NCBI RefSeq assembly: GCF_900105945.1
Contig: NZ_FNSO01000002.1
Span: 310,001 to 374,000 of the forward strand
DNA from: Amycolatopsis tolypomycina
GTDB taxonomy: Bacteria; Actinomycetota; Actinomycetes; Mycobacteriales; Pseudonocardiaceae
Length of the DNA stretch: 64,000 bases
Reading direction: 5' to 3'
A program made the position numbers and the translations under genes. The notes under the pieces are model-generated. The model searched no databases, was not told the DNA's origin, and saw only the letters and a program-made list of their open reading frames with translations. Below are positions 50,760 to 59,522 of the stretch, one piece after another. Every line of letters begins with the position of its first letter. The stretch's first letter is position 1.

Positions 50760-52451
50760 CTGACCGCAGAAATTCCCACAACCGAACAGACCCCCGCCGT
50801 CGCGCTGGAACACAGCGAGACAGGCCCGGCCGCGCTCGACACCTCGCACCCGCTGCAGGCGGGCGTCGAGGTCGAGCCCGAGGCCCCGACCTTCGCGTCC
50901 TTCGGCGTCAAGCCGGAGATCGTCAAGGCGCTCGGCGAGGCCGGCATCGAGCGGACCTTCGCGATCCAGGCGCTCACGCTGCCGCTCGCGATGGCCGGCG
51001 ACGACCTCATCGGCCAGGCCCGCACCGGCATGGGCAAGACGCTGGGCTTCGGCGTCCCGCTGCTGCACCGCGTGCAGGTCCCCGGCGACGGCACCCCGCA
51101 GGTGCTCGTCGTGGTCCCGACCCGCGAGCTGTGCATCCAGGTGGCGAACGACCTGAAGGGCGCCGGCAAGCACCTGGGCATCCGCACGCTGGCCATCTAC
51201 GGCGGCCGCCCGTACGAGCCGCAGATCGAGGCGCTCCGCAAGGGCGTCGACGTCGTGATCGGCACCCCCGGCCGCCTGCTCGACCTGGCCGAGCAGCAGC
51301 ACCTGGTGCTCGGCAAGGTCCGCGGGCTCGTGCTGGACGAGGCCGACGAGATGCTCGACCTGGGCTTCCTGCCCGACATCGAGCGCATCCTGCGGATGGT
51401 GCCGGACGAGCGGCAGACCATGCTGTTCTCGGCCACCATGCCCGGCCCGATCATCACGCTGGCCCGCACGTTCCTGAACCAGCCGACCCACATCCGCGCC
51501 GAGGAGAACGACGCCGGCGCGGTCCACGAGCGCACCACCCAGTTCGTCTACCGGGCGCACTCGATGGACAAGCCCGAGGTCGTCGCCCGGGCGCTGCAGG
51601 CCGAGGGCCGCGGGCTCACGATGATCTTCAGCCGCACCAAGCGCACCGCGCAGAAGGTGGCCGACGACCTGGTCGAGCGCGGTTTCGCGGCCGCGGCCGT
51701 GCACGGTGACCTGGGCCAGGGCGCCCGCGAGCAGGCGCTGCGCGCGTTCCGCTCCGGCAAGGTCGACGTGCTGGTCGCCACCGACGTCGCCGCCCGCGGC
51801 ATCGACATCGACGACGTCACGCACGTGATCAACTACCAGTGCCCGGAGGACGAGAAGACCTACGTCCACCGGATCGGCCGCACCGGCCGCGCCGGGCGCA
51901 CCGGCGTCGCGGTCACCCTCGTCGACTGGGACGAGGAGCCGCGCTGGAAGCTGATCTCGGACACCCTCGGCCTGGACATGCCGGAGCCGGTGGAGACGTA
52001 CTCGTCGTCGAAGCACCTGTTCGAGGACCTGGGCATCCCGGAGGGCACCACCGGGCGGCTGCCGCTGGCCAAGCGCACCCGCGCGGGCCTGGCCGCCGAG
52101 GAGGAAGAGGACCTGGGCGGCAAGAAGCGCGGCCGTCGTCGTGGCGAGCCCGCCTCGGAAGACGCGCCCCGCAAGCGCACCCGGGCCCCGCGCAAGCGCA
52201 CCCGCGGCGGCTCGCGGGCGGCCGAGGCGATCGAGGCCGCGGACAACGCCGCCGCCGCTTCTTCGGAAGAGGCTCCGGCCGCATCGGAGGGCCGCACCCG
52301 GACTCGCCGCCGCACCCGCAGCGGCAACGCCCCGGAGGCGACCGGCCCGGCCGTCGAAAAGGAGGCCGGCGAGAACGCCGAGCGCCCGGCTCGGCGGCGC
52401 CGCCGTCGCCGCCCGGCCGCGACGTCTGATACACCTGCGTCGGCAGACTGA
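50760..52451 (+). CDS. DEAD-box ATP-dependent RNA helicase, RhlE-type, with proposed CTG start
   Basis: 563 residues if translation starts at CTG 50760, which has AGAGG 9 bases upstream. The first standard start in frame (ATG 50991) falls after the Q motif (FASFGVKPEI ... TFAIQALTLPLA), which a DEAD-box protein needs. Motifs: I ARTGMGKT, Ia PTREL, Ib GTPGRLLDL, II VLDEADEM, III SAT, IV MIFSRTKRTAQ, V ATDVAARGIDID, VI HRIGRTGRAG. The C-terminal 120 residues are Arg/Lys- and Ala/Glu-rich (RKRTRAPRKRTRGG), a likely RNA-binding tail. Synteny with M. tuberculosis Rv3211 (rhlE). Confidence 0.9.
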   Translation: MTAEIPTTEQTPAVALEHSETGPAALDTSHPLQAGVEVEPEAPTFASFGVKPEIVKALGEAGIERTFAIQALTLPLAMAGDDLIGQARTGMGKTLGFGVPLLHRVQVPGDGTPQVLVVVPTRELCIQVANDLKGAGKHLGIRTLAIYGGRPYEPQIEALRKGVDVVIGTPGRLLDLAEQQHLVLGKVRGLVLDEADEMLDLGFLPDIERILRMVPDERQTMLFSATMPGPIITLARTFLNQPTHIRAEENDAGAVHERTTQFVYRAHSMDKPEVVARALQAEGRGLTMIFSRTKRTAQKVADDLVERGFAAAAVHGDLGQGAREQALRAFRSGKVDVLVATDVAARGIDIDDVTHVINYQCPEDEKTYVHRIGRTGRAGRTGVAVTLVDWDEEPRWKLISDTLGLDMPEPVETYSSSKHLFEDLGIPEGTTGRLPLAKRTRAGLAAEEEEDLGGKKRGRRRGEPASEDAPRKRTRAPRKRTRGGSRAAEAIEAADNAAAASSEEAPAASEGRTRTRRRTRSGNAPEATGPAVEKEAGENAERPARRRRRRRPAATSDTPASAD

Positions 52452-52476
52452 GGCCTACGCAGCGGGGGTCGGGTAA

Positions 52477-53781
52477 GTGAACGACGACGAGAAGGCGGCT
52501 TCCGGCTACGGATCGGAAGACGTCCTCGATGACGCGCCCCCCGCTGCCGCGCCCGCCCCGCGGGTCAAGGCGCGCCGATCGCCGTGGAACCGCGGGCGGG
52601 ACCGGGCGATCGCCGCGCTGATCGCGGTGGGCGTGGTCGCCGTCGCGCTGGTCGTCGGCGCGACGAGCGACAGCGCGGCCACCGACCGCACGCAGGCGGC
52701 ACCGCCTCCGCCGTTGCCCGCGGCACCCGACAAGGTGCCCGGTTCGCTGGCGGAGATCTGGAGCGCCGCCAGCGGTGCGACGCCGGTCCCGGTCGTCGCC
52801 GGCGACACGGTGGCCACCGCGAACGGCGGCGAGGTCGCCGCCCGCGACCCGCTGAGCGGACAGGTCCGCTGGCACTACACGCGCGACCTGCCGCTCTGCA
52901 CGCTCGACCAGGCGTGGGGGCGGCTGAACGCCGTGTTTTCGAAATCGACGAACTGCAGCGAAGTCACACAGCTCGACCCGGGCACGGGCCGGATCACCGC
53001 GCAGCGCAACGGCAACGCGGAGCTGGGCACCCAGCTGGTCAGCGACGGCTCCCACGTGACGGCCACGGGCAAGAAGCTCCTCACGACCTGGCGCGACGAC
53101 CTGGTGCAGAGCGCCGAGTACGGCCAGGTCCCGGCGCTGGTCAACGCGGGCAAGCAGCCCCGCACGGGCTGCACGTACGGCACGGTCGAAGCGGCGTCGG
53201 GCAAGGTCGGCGTGATCGAGCGCTGCCCGGGCGACCCGGCCGACCGGTTGACGGTGTACAAGTCGGCGCCGGAGAAGGACGACGAGCCGCAGGTCAGCTT
53301 CAGTTCGGTGCTGGCGGGCAAGCGGGCGCGCGTGATCGCGATGTCGGGCGACCTGACGGCGGTGGTGTTGCCGGACCAGAAGCTCCTGGTGGTGTACAAC
53401 GGCGACGGCACGCAGCGCGCGGCGTACCCGCTGGACGTGCCGCCGGGCGACCTGGCGGCCGAGCCCCCGGCAGGCGTCGAGGCGACCACCCAGACGGCCC
53501 AGAACCTGTACTGGTTCAGCGGCTCGAAGGTGGTGGCCCTGTCCCGCGACGACCTGTCGCCACGCTGGACGTTGAGCAGCGCGGTGGGCCCGGGAATCAC
53601 GTTCGCCCAGCAGCTGGTGGTCCCGATCAAGGGCGGCTTGGCGGTGCTGAACGAGAACGACGGCTCGACGATCCGCACGGTCGGCGTGGAGCGCCGCGGC
53701 TACACGGGAGTGGTGCGGCTGGGCGCGGCGGGCCCGGTGCTGCTGGAACAGCGCGGCCCGACCCTCACGGCCTTGAAGTGA
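52477..53781 (+). CDS. Membrane-anchored PQQ-like beta-propeller protein (Rv3212-like)
   Basis: 434 residues from GTG 52477. A cytoplasmic N-terminus, one membrane helix (RAIAALIAVGVVAVALVVGA) at about 45-65, then an outside domain with propeller-like blades: VVAGDTVATANGGEVAARDP, LSGQVRWHYTRD, ALSRDDLSPRWTLSSA, GGLAVLNENDGSTIRTV. Two or more Cys pairs (LPLCTLDQ, STNCSEV) may form disulfides. Possible envelope assembly role, as for other lone propellers; not proven. Follows the helicase by 25 bp. Confidence 0.85.
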   Translation: MNDDEKAASGYGSEDVLDDAPPAAAPAPRVKARRSPWNRGRDRAIAALIAVGVVAVALVVGATSDSAATDRTQAAPPPPLPAAPDKVPGSLAEIWSAASGATPVPVVAGDTVATANGGEVAARDPLSGQVRWHYTRDLPLCTLDQAWGRLNAVFSKSTNCSEVTQLDPGTGRITAQRNGNAELGTQLVSDGSHVTATGKKLLTTWRDDLVQSAEYGQVPALVNAGKQPRTGCTYGTVEAASGKVGVIERCPGDPADRLTVYKSAPEKDDEPQVSFSSVLAGKRARVIAMSGDLTAVVLPDQKLLVVYNGDGTQRAAYPLDVPPGDLAAEPPAGVEATTQTAQNLYWFSGSKVVALSRDDLSPRWTLSSAVGPGITFAQQLVVPIKGGLAVLNENDGSTIRTVGVERRGYTGVVRLGAAGPVLLEQRGPTLTALK

Positions 53782-53884
53782 GCTGCCGGTTCACTTGGGC
53801 CATGTGGTCCACAATGGACTGACCGCGGCCGCCGCCGCGGAGGGTTTCCCCGCCCGGCCCGAAGACGCCGAGCGCCTTGACCAC
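53765..53884 (-). CDS. Small ORF, 39 residues, unknown
   Basis: GTG 53884 lies two bases after the stop of the upstream membrane-protein gene. The frame has strong G/C third-position bias and encodes VVKALGVFGPGGETLRGG, then QSIVDHMAQVNRQL and a Pro end. Its last 17 bases overlap the 3' end of the convergent propeller gene. I do not recognise it. It could be a real small protein or the conserved C-terminus of an undetected one. Confidence 0.4.
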   Translation of the reverse strand: MVKALGVFGPGGETLRGGGRGQSIVDHMAQVNRQLTSRP

Positions 53885-53886
53885 GG

Positions 53887-54450
53887 CTAGCTGTACCAGA
53901 AGACGGTCGCCGCGGAGACGGCGAACAGCACAACGGCAAACCCGGCACCAACGGCAGGAAGCCCCCGCCGCCGATCGGCAACCCGCTGAGCCCCAAGAGC
54001 CAGCCCGGCGGCGACGGGATGCCCGACGAGCGAGGCAACGCCGGGCCCGGGAGCACCGGTGAAGAGGCAGATGACGCCGACACCGAGCACCCCGACGGCC
54101 AGGACGGCCAGCCCGGCAGCGAGGGAGCCCGTGAGCCCGCGCCACCAGCGGCCGCGGGTTTTCGGTGGGTCGGCCTCGGCGGGGGTGTCGGCATCGGTGG
54201 CGGCGGGTGTGGTGGGCTCGGCGGGTTCGATCCGCTCGGGCTCGACCCGCTCCTGCGGCACGGTCAACTCGCCGCCCAGCGGCCCAGCCGCAGCCCGCCC
54301 TCGCCCGGCCGAACCGCGCTCCGACCGCACAGCCGGCACCTCGCCACCGGAAGCCCGGCCCGGCATCTCCCGCCCAGCCCGCGCCCCGGCTTCCGGCTCT
54401 CCCGCCGGCAGCGGGACCGTCGCCAGTTCGTCCGTGTCCGGTGAAGCCAC
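53887..54450 (-). CDS. Membrane protein with long disordered N-terminus, unknown
   Basis: 187 residues from GTG 54450. Residues 1-105 are Pro/Glu/Ala-rich and disordered (ERIEPAEPTTPAATDADTPA). Then three hydrophobic segments: LTGSLAAGLAVLAVGVLGVG, VASLVGHPVAAGLALGAQ and FAVVLFAVSAATVFWYS. Looks like a small actinobacterial membrane protein; no family recognised. Thirteen bases separate it from the upstream nuclease gene's stop. Confidence 0.7.
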   Translation of the reverse strand: MASPDTDELATVPLPAGEPEAGARAGREMPGRASGGEVPAVRSERGSAGRGRAAAGPLGGELTVPQERVEPERIEPAEPTTPAATDADTPAEADPPKTRGRWWRGLTGSLAAGLAVLAVGVLGVGVICLFTGAPGPGVASLVGHPVAAGLALGAQRVADRRRGLPAVGAGFAVVLFAVSAATVFWYS

Positions 54451-54462
54451 TTACCCTCCCGT

Positions 54463-55314
54463 CTAGGGCGCGAGCAAATCCCACGGCTGCGCCGCCGGGG
54501 CTGCTTCCTGGCCTGCCGCGCAGCTCGGCCGGAAGTCGCACCATGCGCACCGGCGGTCGGGGCGGGGTGGGAACAGCACGTCCCCGTCGCCGCCCGCGTC
54601 CAGGGTATCCGTGGCCAGCCGCAGGTCTGCGGCGGTCTCCTCCGCGCGTTGCAGGTGCCGCTGGAGGCTCTCCGGGGTGTGCTCCGCCGCCGCGATCGTG
54701 CCCGTCGGGACGTGGTGGAGCTCCACCGTCGTGCACGGCATCCGCAACGTGCGCGCCGCCGCCACCGCGTACAGCGCAAGCGCTTGCGAGGCGCGGGCCT
54801 CGTACTCGTCCGGTGGCCGACGTCCCGTCTTGTAGTCCACGATCACCAGCGCGCCGTCGCGGGCGTCGATGCGGTCCGCGCGACCCTCGATGATCATCGA
54901 CGGCCGCTCCCCCGGCGTGCCGCTCACCGGCGCCGCCACCCAGCGCTCCAGCCCGACCGGGTCGTGCGTGACGTCGTTGTCCTCGACGTACTCCGCCACC
55001 CAGCCTTTCGCCCGCGCCCGGTACCGCGCCGCCTGCTCCTCGCTCTCGAAGCCCGCGTCCTTCCAGAACTCGGCCACCAGCGCCACCGCCCGCTGCGGCA
55101 CCCGCTTGAGCACCGGCAGGTCGAACAGCGCCCGCAGCGCGTTGTGCACCACCGCGCCCAGCGTGCTGTGCGCCCACGGCCCGGTGCGCTGCGGGGTCGG
55201 CCGCTGCAGGTACGCGAGGCGGTACCGGCGCGGGCAATCGTCGAAGGTCGCCAGCCGCGCCGGCGAGACCTTCGTGAGCCGCACCGGTTGCGCCACGCCG
55301 AAGTCGAAGCCCAT
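54463..55314 (-). CDS. RecB family PD-(D/E)XK exonuclease with Fe-S type cysteines
   Basis: 283 residues from ATG 55314 (AAGGAG three bases upstream); GTG 55326 is an alternative, and longer frames enter a terminator hairpin. LATFDDCPRRYRLAYL at the N-terminus, the catalytic EGRADRIDAR ... VIVDYKTGRRP and a C-terminal CAWCDFRPSC give the Cys-(n)-CxxC-x5-C arrangement of Cas4/AddB-like nucleases. Probably a single-strand DNA exonuclease in repair. No CRISPR locus is near. Downstream genes are close and on the same strand. Confidence 0.9.
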   Translation of the reverse strand: MGFDFGVAQPVRLTKVSPARLATFDDCPRRYRLAYLQRPTPQRTGPWAHSTLGAVVHNALRALFDLPVLKRVPQRAVALVAEFWKDAGFESEEQAARYRARAKGWVAEYVEDNDVTHDPVGLERWVAAPVSGTPGERPSMIIEGRADRIDARDGALVIVDYKTGRRPPDEYEARASQALALYAVAAARTLRMPCTTVELHHVPTGTIAAAEHTPESLQRHLQRAEETAADLRLATDTLDAGGDGDVLFPPRPDRRCAWCDFRPSCAAGQEAAPAAQPWDLLAP

Positions 55315-55355
55315 CTGCTCCTTCACGGCGCCCACGCTACGCACCACCACCGACA

Positions 55356-55390
55356 CTTTCCGCGCGGGGCGAGCCGCCCCGCGCGGAAAG
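55356..55390. terminator. Intrinsic-type hairpin between the glycosidase and RecB nuclease genes
   Basis: Perfect 15-bp stem CTTTCCGCGCGGGGC (55356-55370) with 55376-55390 and a 5-base loop, just past the glycosidase stop on the minus strand. It also marks the upstream limit of the nuclease gene. Confidence 0.8.
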
Positions 55391-55395
55391 CCGGT

Positions 55396-57855
55396 TCACC
55401 GCACGACGAGCACCGTGTGCGTGCCCCCGGAAACCCTCAAGGAGCCCCCGAAAACCACCCGGCCGTCCAGCAGCACCAGACGACCCGAAGGCACCACCAG
55501 CGACCCCGACGTCCCCCGCGGCGCGGTCACCGTCAACGAGAACACCGAACCCTGCTGGGACCACGAAGCCGACAACGCGCCCTTCGGCGTCGGCACCGCT
55601 CCGCGCGCCCATGACACCGAACCCGGGTGCGGCGCCACCGTCCAGGTCGCGAAACCCGGCGACGTCGGCGAGACGCCCAGCAGCTCGTTCGTCAGCACCG
55701 GCACGACCCCGGTCGACCAGCCGTGCGCGGCCGACGTGTAGCCCTGCTCGTAGTGCGAGCCGCCCTCGCCGATGCCCTCCCACGCCGTGATGCCCGGGTC
55801 GTGCGTGGCCATCCAGCCGTACATCCGCTTGATCTGGTCGAGCGCGGACGCCGTCTGCCCGGTCCGGAACCGCGCCTGCAGCTCAGGGAACGACGTGAAC
55901 GCGTACACGCGCTTCGTGCCGTCACCCACCAGAGTGTCGTTGTCCATGAACGGGTTCCCGTACGGCAACGCGCCCGCCGCGAGCCGCGACAGCGCCGAAG
56001 TGGCCTGCGCGGGCGAAGCGATCCCGGCGAGGATCGCGTGGCTGTTGCCGTCCTGGCCGTGCCGCACCGCGCCCGTCGCCGAGTCGAGGTACGCGCCCGC
56101 CGCCGGGTCCCACAAGTACTGGTTCACCGCCGCCGAGACACCCGAAGCGCGCGAAAGCCACCGATCGGCGTCGGCCGGGTGCCCCGTCGCGCGCGCCAAA
56201 CCGGCAGCGCCCTGAAGCGCCCGGACGTACAACGCGTTGTAGTACGTCACTTCGCCCGTACGCGGCAGGAACGCGTAGTCGCCGTAGCCGCCGGTGCCGT
56301 TGAGGCCCTTCGCGAGCAACCCGCGCGAATCGGTCACCGACGGGTACCAGGTGTCGAGCGTCTTCACGAGGTGCGAGTAGTACGAAGCCGCGTACGCGGT
56401 GTCGCCCGTGTAGAGCACGTAGTCCCAGCTCGACGTCACCCACCAGAGCGGATAGTCGAACAGCGGCAGCGTGTAGTTGTTGATCGACGCGGGCGGGATC
56501 CAGCCGTCCGCCCGCTGATGATCGGCGAGATCGGCGAGGACGTTCCGAGCCGCCGCGCCGTCCTGGTGGGTCAGGTACTGCGTCAGGCCGGAGACGGCGA
56601 CGTCGCCGACGTACGGGTCCCGGTCGCGCTTCGCGCCGTCGTGCAGCACCAGCTTCCCGTCCAGCGACGGCGAAAACGCGCCGCGCGGGTCCACATCGGA
56701 CTCACGGAACGTGTCCATGCCCAGCTCGTTCGTGTAGGACGCCGCGTACCAGTACTTGTTCAGGTCCTCGTCGGACGACTCGAACCAGCCGCGGTAGGTC
56801 GACGGCGTGCCGAGGAACGGCGTGAAGTCGAGCGAGACGCCGCTGATCCGCACCTCACCGGACGGCTGGGCCAGCGGGGCGTCCGACGCCAGCGCGTCGA
56901 GGCTGATCCGCAGGTAGCGGAAGCCGTGCAGGCCGTCCGCGCACACCTGCGTCCCCGATGCGCAGCCCTTCGTGTCCCGCCACACCGTCGGCGTCGTGGG
57001 CACGGCGAACTGGTCGGTGCCGGGGCCGTCGGCGAAGTCCGAGCGGGTGAAGTCGGAGCGTTCGCCCAGGTACTGGAGGGTTTCCGAGAACGCCAGCCGG
57101 ACACCCGGCCGGTTCGCCGACGCGCCCGCGAACGCGATCTTCGGGTACCCGGCGACGACCTTGCCGAAGTCGACGACGGCGGTGGGCACCGGCGGGTCGG
57201 CGACCACGCCGGGCCACACCTCGGCGACCCGGCTGAACTCGCCGGACGGCGTGTTCTGGTCCTTGGTCACGGTGATCCGCACCTGCGCGGTCGTCACCGG
57301 CCGGTCGAAGGTGACCGCGCGCTGCACGGCCGTGTTGCCGGTGACCGTGGCGGCCACCCGCCACGCCCCCGCGTCCAGCACCTCGACCGTGAAGTCCTGC
57401 GGCACGCCGTCCACATTGGACAGCACGGTGACGCCGGGCAGCGCGACCGGCGCGCCCGCGGTGATCGTCAGGACGTCCGGGTAGGCGGCGATCGTGTCGT
57501 CGTTCCAGAACGTCTCATTGTTGCCGTCGATCGCGTTGCCGGGGTCGTAGGTCCGGGGCTGGCCGTTCCCGCCGTTGTTCGGCGCGTGGAACGACGACGC
57601 GGCCGCGGTGGTGCCGGCGGGCCACCCCGGCTTCGGCGGCGGCGCCTGCCGCTTGAACGTCGCCACCCCGCGCCCGAGCAGGCCGTTCGGGTTCGTGACG
57701 TCTCCGGTGGTGGACAGCACCTTCACCGGCCGGACGTCCCGGCTCGAAGGTGCGACGACGTACTTCTGCCAGCCGGGCGCGGCGTCGGCGGGCGCGGCGA
57801 CCACACCGCTCGCCACCAGCACCGTGACCGGCAGGATTGCTCTGAGCCACTTCAT
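55396..57855 (-). CDS. Secreted glycoside hydrolase, GH78 alpha-L-rhamnosidase-like, with discoidin domain
   Basis: 819 residues. Signal peptide 1-26 (ILPVTVLVASGVVAAPADA). A discoidin/F5-8C-like carbohydrate-binding domain (YDPGNAIDGNNETFWNDD ... FTVEVLDAGAWRVA) at about 90-215. A GH78 N-domain and an (alpha/alpha)6 barrel with DGAKRDRDPYVGD (about 410), WWVTSSWDYVLYTGD and TAWEGIGEGGSHYEQG follow. The acidic residues in DGAKRDRD and AWEGIGEG are where GH78 enzymes place their catalytic groups. Likely cleaves rhamnose-like sugars from plant or polysaccharide substrates. A LacI-type operator precedes it. Confidence 0.88.
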   Translation of the reverse strand: MKWLRAILPVTVLVASGVVAAPADAAPGWQKYVVAPSSRDVRPVKVLSTTGDVTNPNGLLGRGVATFKRQAPPPKPGWPAGTTAAASSFHAPNNGGNGQPRTYDPGNAIDGNNETFWNDDTIAAYPDVLTITAGAPVALPGVTVLSNVDGVPQDFTVEVLDAGAWRVAATVTGNTAVQRAVTFDRPVTTAQVRITVTKDQNTPSGEFSRVAEVWPGVVADPPVPTAVVDFGKVVAGYPKIAFAGASANRPGVRLAFSETLQYLGERSDFTRSDFADGPGTDQFAVPTTPTVWRDTKGCASGTQVCADGLHGFRYLRISLDALASDAPLAQPSGEVRISGVSLDFTPFLGTPSTYRGWFESSDEDLNKYWYAASYTNELGMDTFRESDVDPRGAFSPSLDGKLVLHDGAKRDRDPYVGDVAVSGLTQYLTHQDGAAARNVLADLADHQRADGWIPPASINNYTLPLFDYPLWWVTSSWDYVLYTGDTAYAASYYSHLVKTLDTWYPSVTDSRGLLAKGLNGTGGYGDYAFLPRTGEVTYYNALYVRALQGAAGLARATGHPADADRWLSRASGVSAAVNQYLWDPAAGAYLDSATGAVRHGQDGNSHAILAGIASPAQATSALSRLAAGALPYGNPFMDNDTLVGDGTKRVYAFTSFPELQARFRTGQTASALDQIKRMYGWMATHDPGITAWEGIGEGGSHYEQGYTSAAHGWSTGVVPVLTNELLGVSPTSPGFATWTVAPHPGSVSWARGAVPTPKGALSASWSQQGSVFSLTVTAPRGTSGSLVVPSGRLVLLDGRVVFGGSLRVSGGTHTVLVVR

Positions 57856-57873
57856 CGAGGCCTCCGCAGGGCG

Positions 57874-57887
57874 TTGAATCGTTTCAA
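57874..57887. promoter_or_regulatory. LacI-type operator candidate upstream of the glycosidase gene
   Basis: TTGAATCGTTTCAA, a near-perfect 14-bp palindrome with a central CG, as in LacI/GalR family operators, 19 bases before the glycosidase ATG. No LacI regulator is encoded in the window, so control would be in trans. Confidence 0.65.
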
Positions 57888-57980
57888 ACGCTGAGCTGAG
57901 GTTCAGGCTGCGGGAGCGGTGCCAACGATGTCAACGAACCGGGCGGATCCTGTCCGGCAGGACAACCCGGGTGGCGGGTA

Positions 57981-58610
57981 TCAGCCCGCGCCGGAGATGA
58001 ACCCGCGGACGGAGTTCGCGACGAGCTCCACGGCGATGGCCGCGAGCAGCAGGCCGGCCACCTTGGCCAGCAGCGTGATGCCGCTTTCCTTGATCAGCCG
58101 GATGACGAGACCGGAGTAGCGCATGCAGAGGTAGATCACGAAGTGCGTCGTGACGATCGCCAGCGCCAGGGCGATGTACGCGCCGACGTGCCCGTCCGCC
58201 TGCCGGACGAACACGATGGTCGCGGCGATCGCGCCGGGCCCGGCCAGCAGCGGCGTGCCGAGCGGCACGAGCGCGACGTTGACGTCCTCGGCCGCTGCTT
58301 CGGGCTCGTGGCCGTTGCTGGTGAGCAGCTGCAGCGCGATCAGCAGGAGCAGCAGCCCGCCCGCGCCCTGCAGCGCGGGGATGCCGATGCCGAGGTAGGC
58401 CAGGATCGCCTGGCCCGCGACCGCGAACAGGCTGATGACCAGCAGCGACACCAGGACGGCCTGCCGGGCGGCGCGCGCCCGGGTCGCCATCGGCTTGCGG
58501 CCGACGAGGCTGAGGAACACCGGCACGGTGCCGGGCGGGTCCATGATGACGATCAGGGTGATCGTCGCACTCATGAAGAGCTTCGCGTCGAAGACGTCGG
58601 CGAACGCCAT
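57981..58610 (-). CDS. MarC family integral membrane protein
   Basis: 209 residues with six membrane helices in two halves: FMSATITLIVIMDPPGTVPV and LGTPLLAGPGAIAATIVFV are the repeat motifs that define MarC/UPF0056. Once thought linked to antibiotic resistance; function remains unclear. One base separates its start from the PHP gene stop, so they are co-transcribed. Confidence 0.9.
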   Translation of the reverse strand: MAFADVFDAKLFMSATITLIVIMDPPGTVPVFLSLVGRKPMATRARAARQAVLVSLLVISLFAVAGQAILAYLGIGIPALQGAGGLLLLLIALQLLTSNGHEPEAAAEDVNVALVPLGTPLLAGPGAIAATIVFVRQADGHVGAYIALALAIVTTHFVIYLCMRYSGLVIRLIKESGITLLAKVAGLLLAAIAVELVANSVRGFISGAG

Positions 58611-58611
58611 G

Positions 58612-59484
58612 TCAGCCCTTCACGACTTGGAAGCCCGTGGCGCGCGAGGTGAGTTCCTCGAACTGCCCGGGATCGGTGGTGCACTCGCCGAGTTTGATCG
58701 TCTTGTTCGTGCCGTGGTAGTCGCTGGATCCGGTGACGAGCAGGCCGAGCTCGCCGGCCAGCTCGCGGGTGCGGGCCCGCGTCGGCGCGTCGTGGTTGGG
58801 GTGGTCGGCCTCGACGCCGGTGAGGCCGCGCGCGGCCAGCTCGGCGAGGGTGTCTTCGCTGATGGTGGCGCCGCGGCTGAAGGCGAAGGGGTGCGCGATG
58901 ACCGTGACGCCGCCGGCCGCGGCGATCATGTCGATGGCTTCTTCGACGGGCGTGTCGCGCCGGGCGACGTAGTAGCCGCGGCGGGGGCTGAGGTAGTCGG
59001 CGAAGGCCTCGTCGACGGACTTGACGAGCCCCGCGCGGACCAGCGCCTGCGCCAGGTGGGGGCGACCGGGCGGGGAGTCCTCGGGCAGCAGGCCGAAGAT
59101 CTCGTCGGCGTCGATCGGCAGGCCGTCGGCGGCCATCCGCTCGGCCATCCGCCGCAGCCGCGTGCGGCGCTCGAGCCGCAGCCGGGTCTGCTCGGTGACG
59201 ATGGGTTCGGACGTCGGGTCGAAGAGGTAGGCGAGCAGGTGGACGCTGATCTGCCGGCCGGTGCCGGGGTCGATCGAGACCGTGGAGAGCTCGGCGCCGG
59301 GGACCAGGGTCAGGCCGGGCGACACCGCCTCGGCGGCGGGCGCCCAGCCCGCGGTGGTGTCGTGGTCGGTGATCGCGACGACGTCGAGCCCGGCTCTCGC
59401 GGCCGCGGCGACGAGCCCGGCCGGCGTGTCGGTGCCGTCGGAAGCGGTGGAATGGGCGTGCAGGTCGATGCGCATCGTGTCCAT
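58612..59484 (-). CDS. PHP domain phosphoesterase (RNase AM / 3',5'-nucleoside bisphosphate phosphatase-like)
   Basis: 290 residues from ATG 59484. Metal-binding motifs: RIDLHAHSTASDGT (HxH), AITDHDT, GAELST, HVLAYLF-like segment (SVHLLAYLF), VIAHPF and GSSDYHG (DxH). This is the PHP set of the YciV/TrpH family, which removes 5' nucleotides from RNA or dephosphorylates 3',5'-bisphosphates. Operon with marC and the PH-domain gene (38 bp upstream). Confidence 0.9.
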   Translation of the reverse strand: MDTMRIDLHAHSTASDGTDTPAGLVAAAARAGLDVVAITDHDTTAGWAPAAEAVSPGLTLVPGAELSTVSIDPGTGRQISVHLLAYLFDPTSEPIVTEQTRLRLERRTRLRRMAERMAADGLPIDADEIFGLLPEDSPPGRPHLAQALVRAGLVKSVDEAFADYLSPRRGYYVARRDTPVEEAIDMIAAAGGVTVIAHPFAFSRGATISEDTLAELAARGLTGVEADHPNHDAPTRARTRELAGELGLLVTGSSDYHGTNKTIKLGECTTDPGQFEELTSRATGFQVVKG

Positions 59485-59522
59485 TGTCGACGATGCGCTG
59501 GGTCACACGCGCGGCGGGACCG

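Noticed and set aside
54463..55314. Cas4 of a CRISPR system
   Set aside because: Cysteine pattern is similar, but no cas neighbours or arrays; a stand-alone RecB-type nuclease in a repair context fits better.
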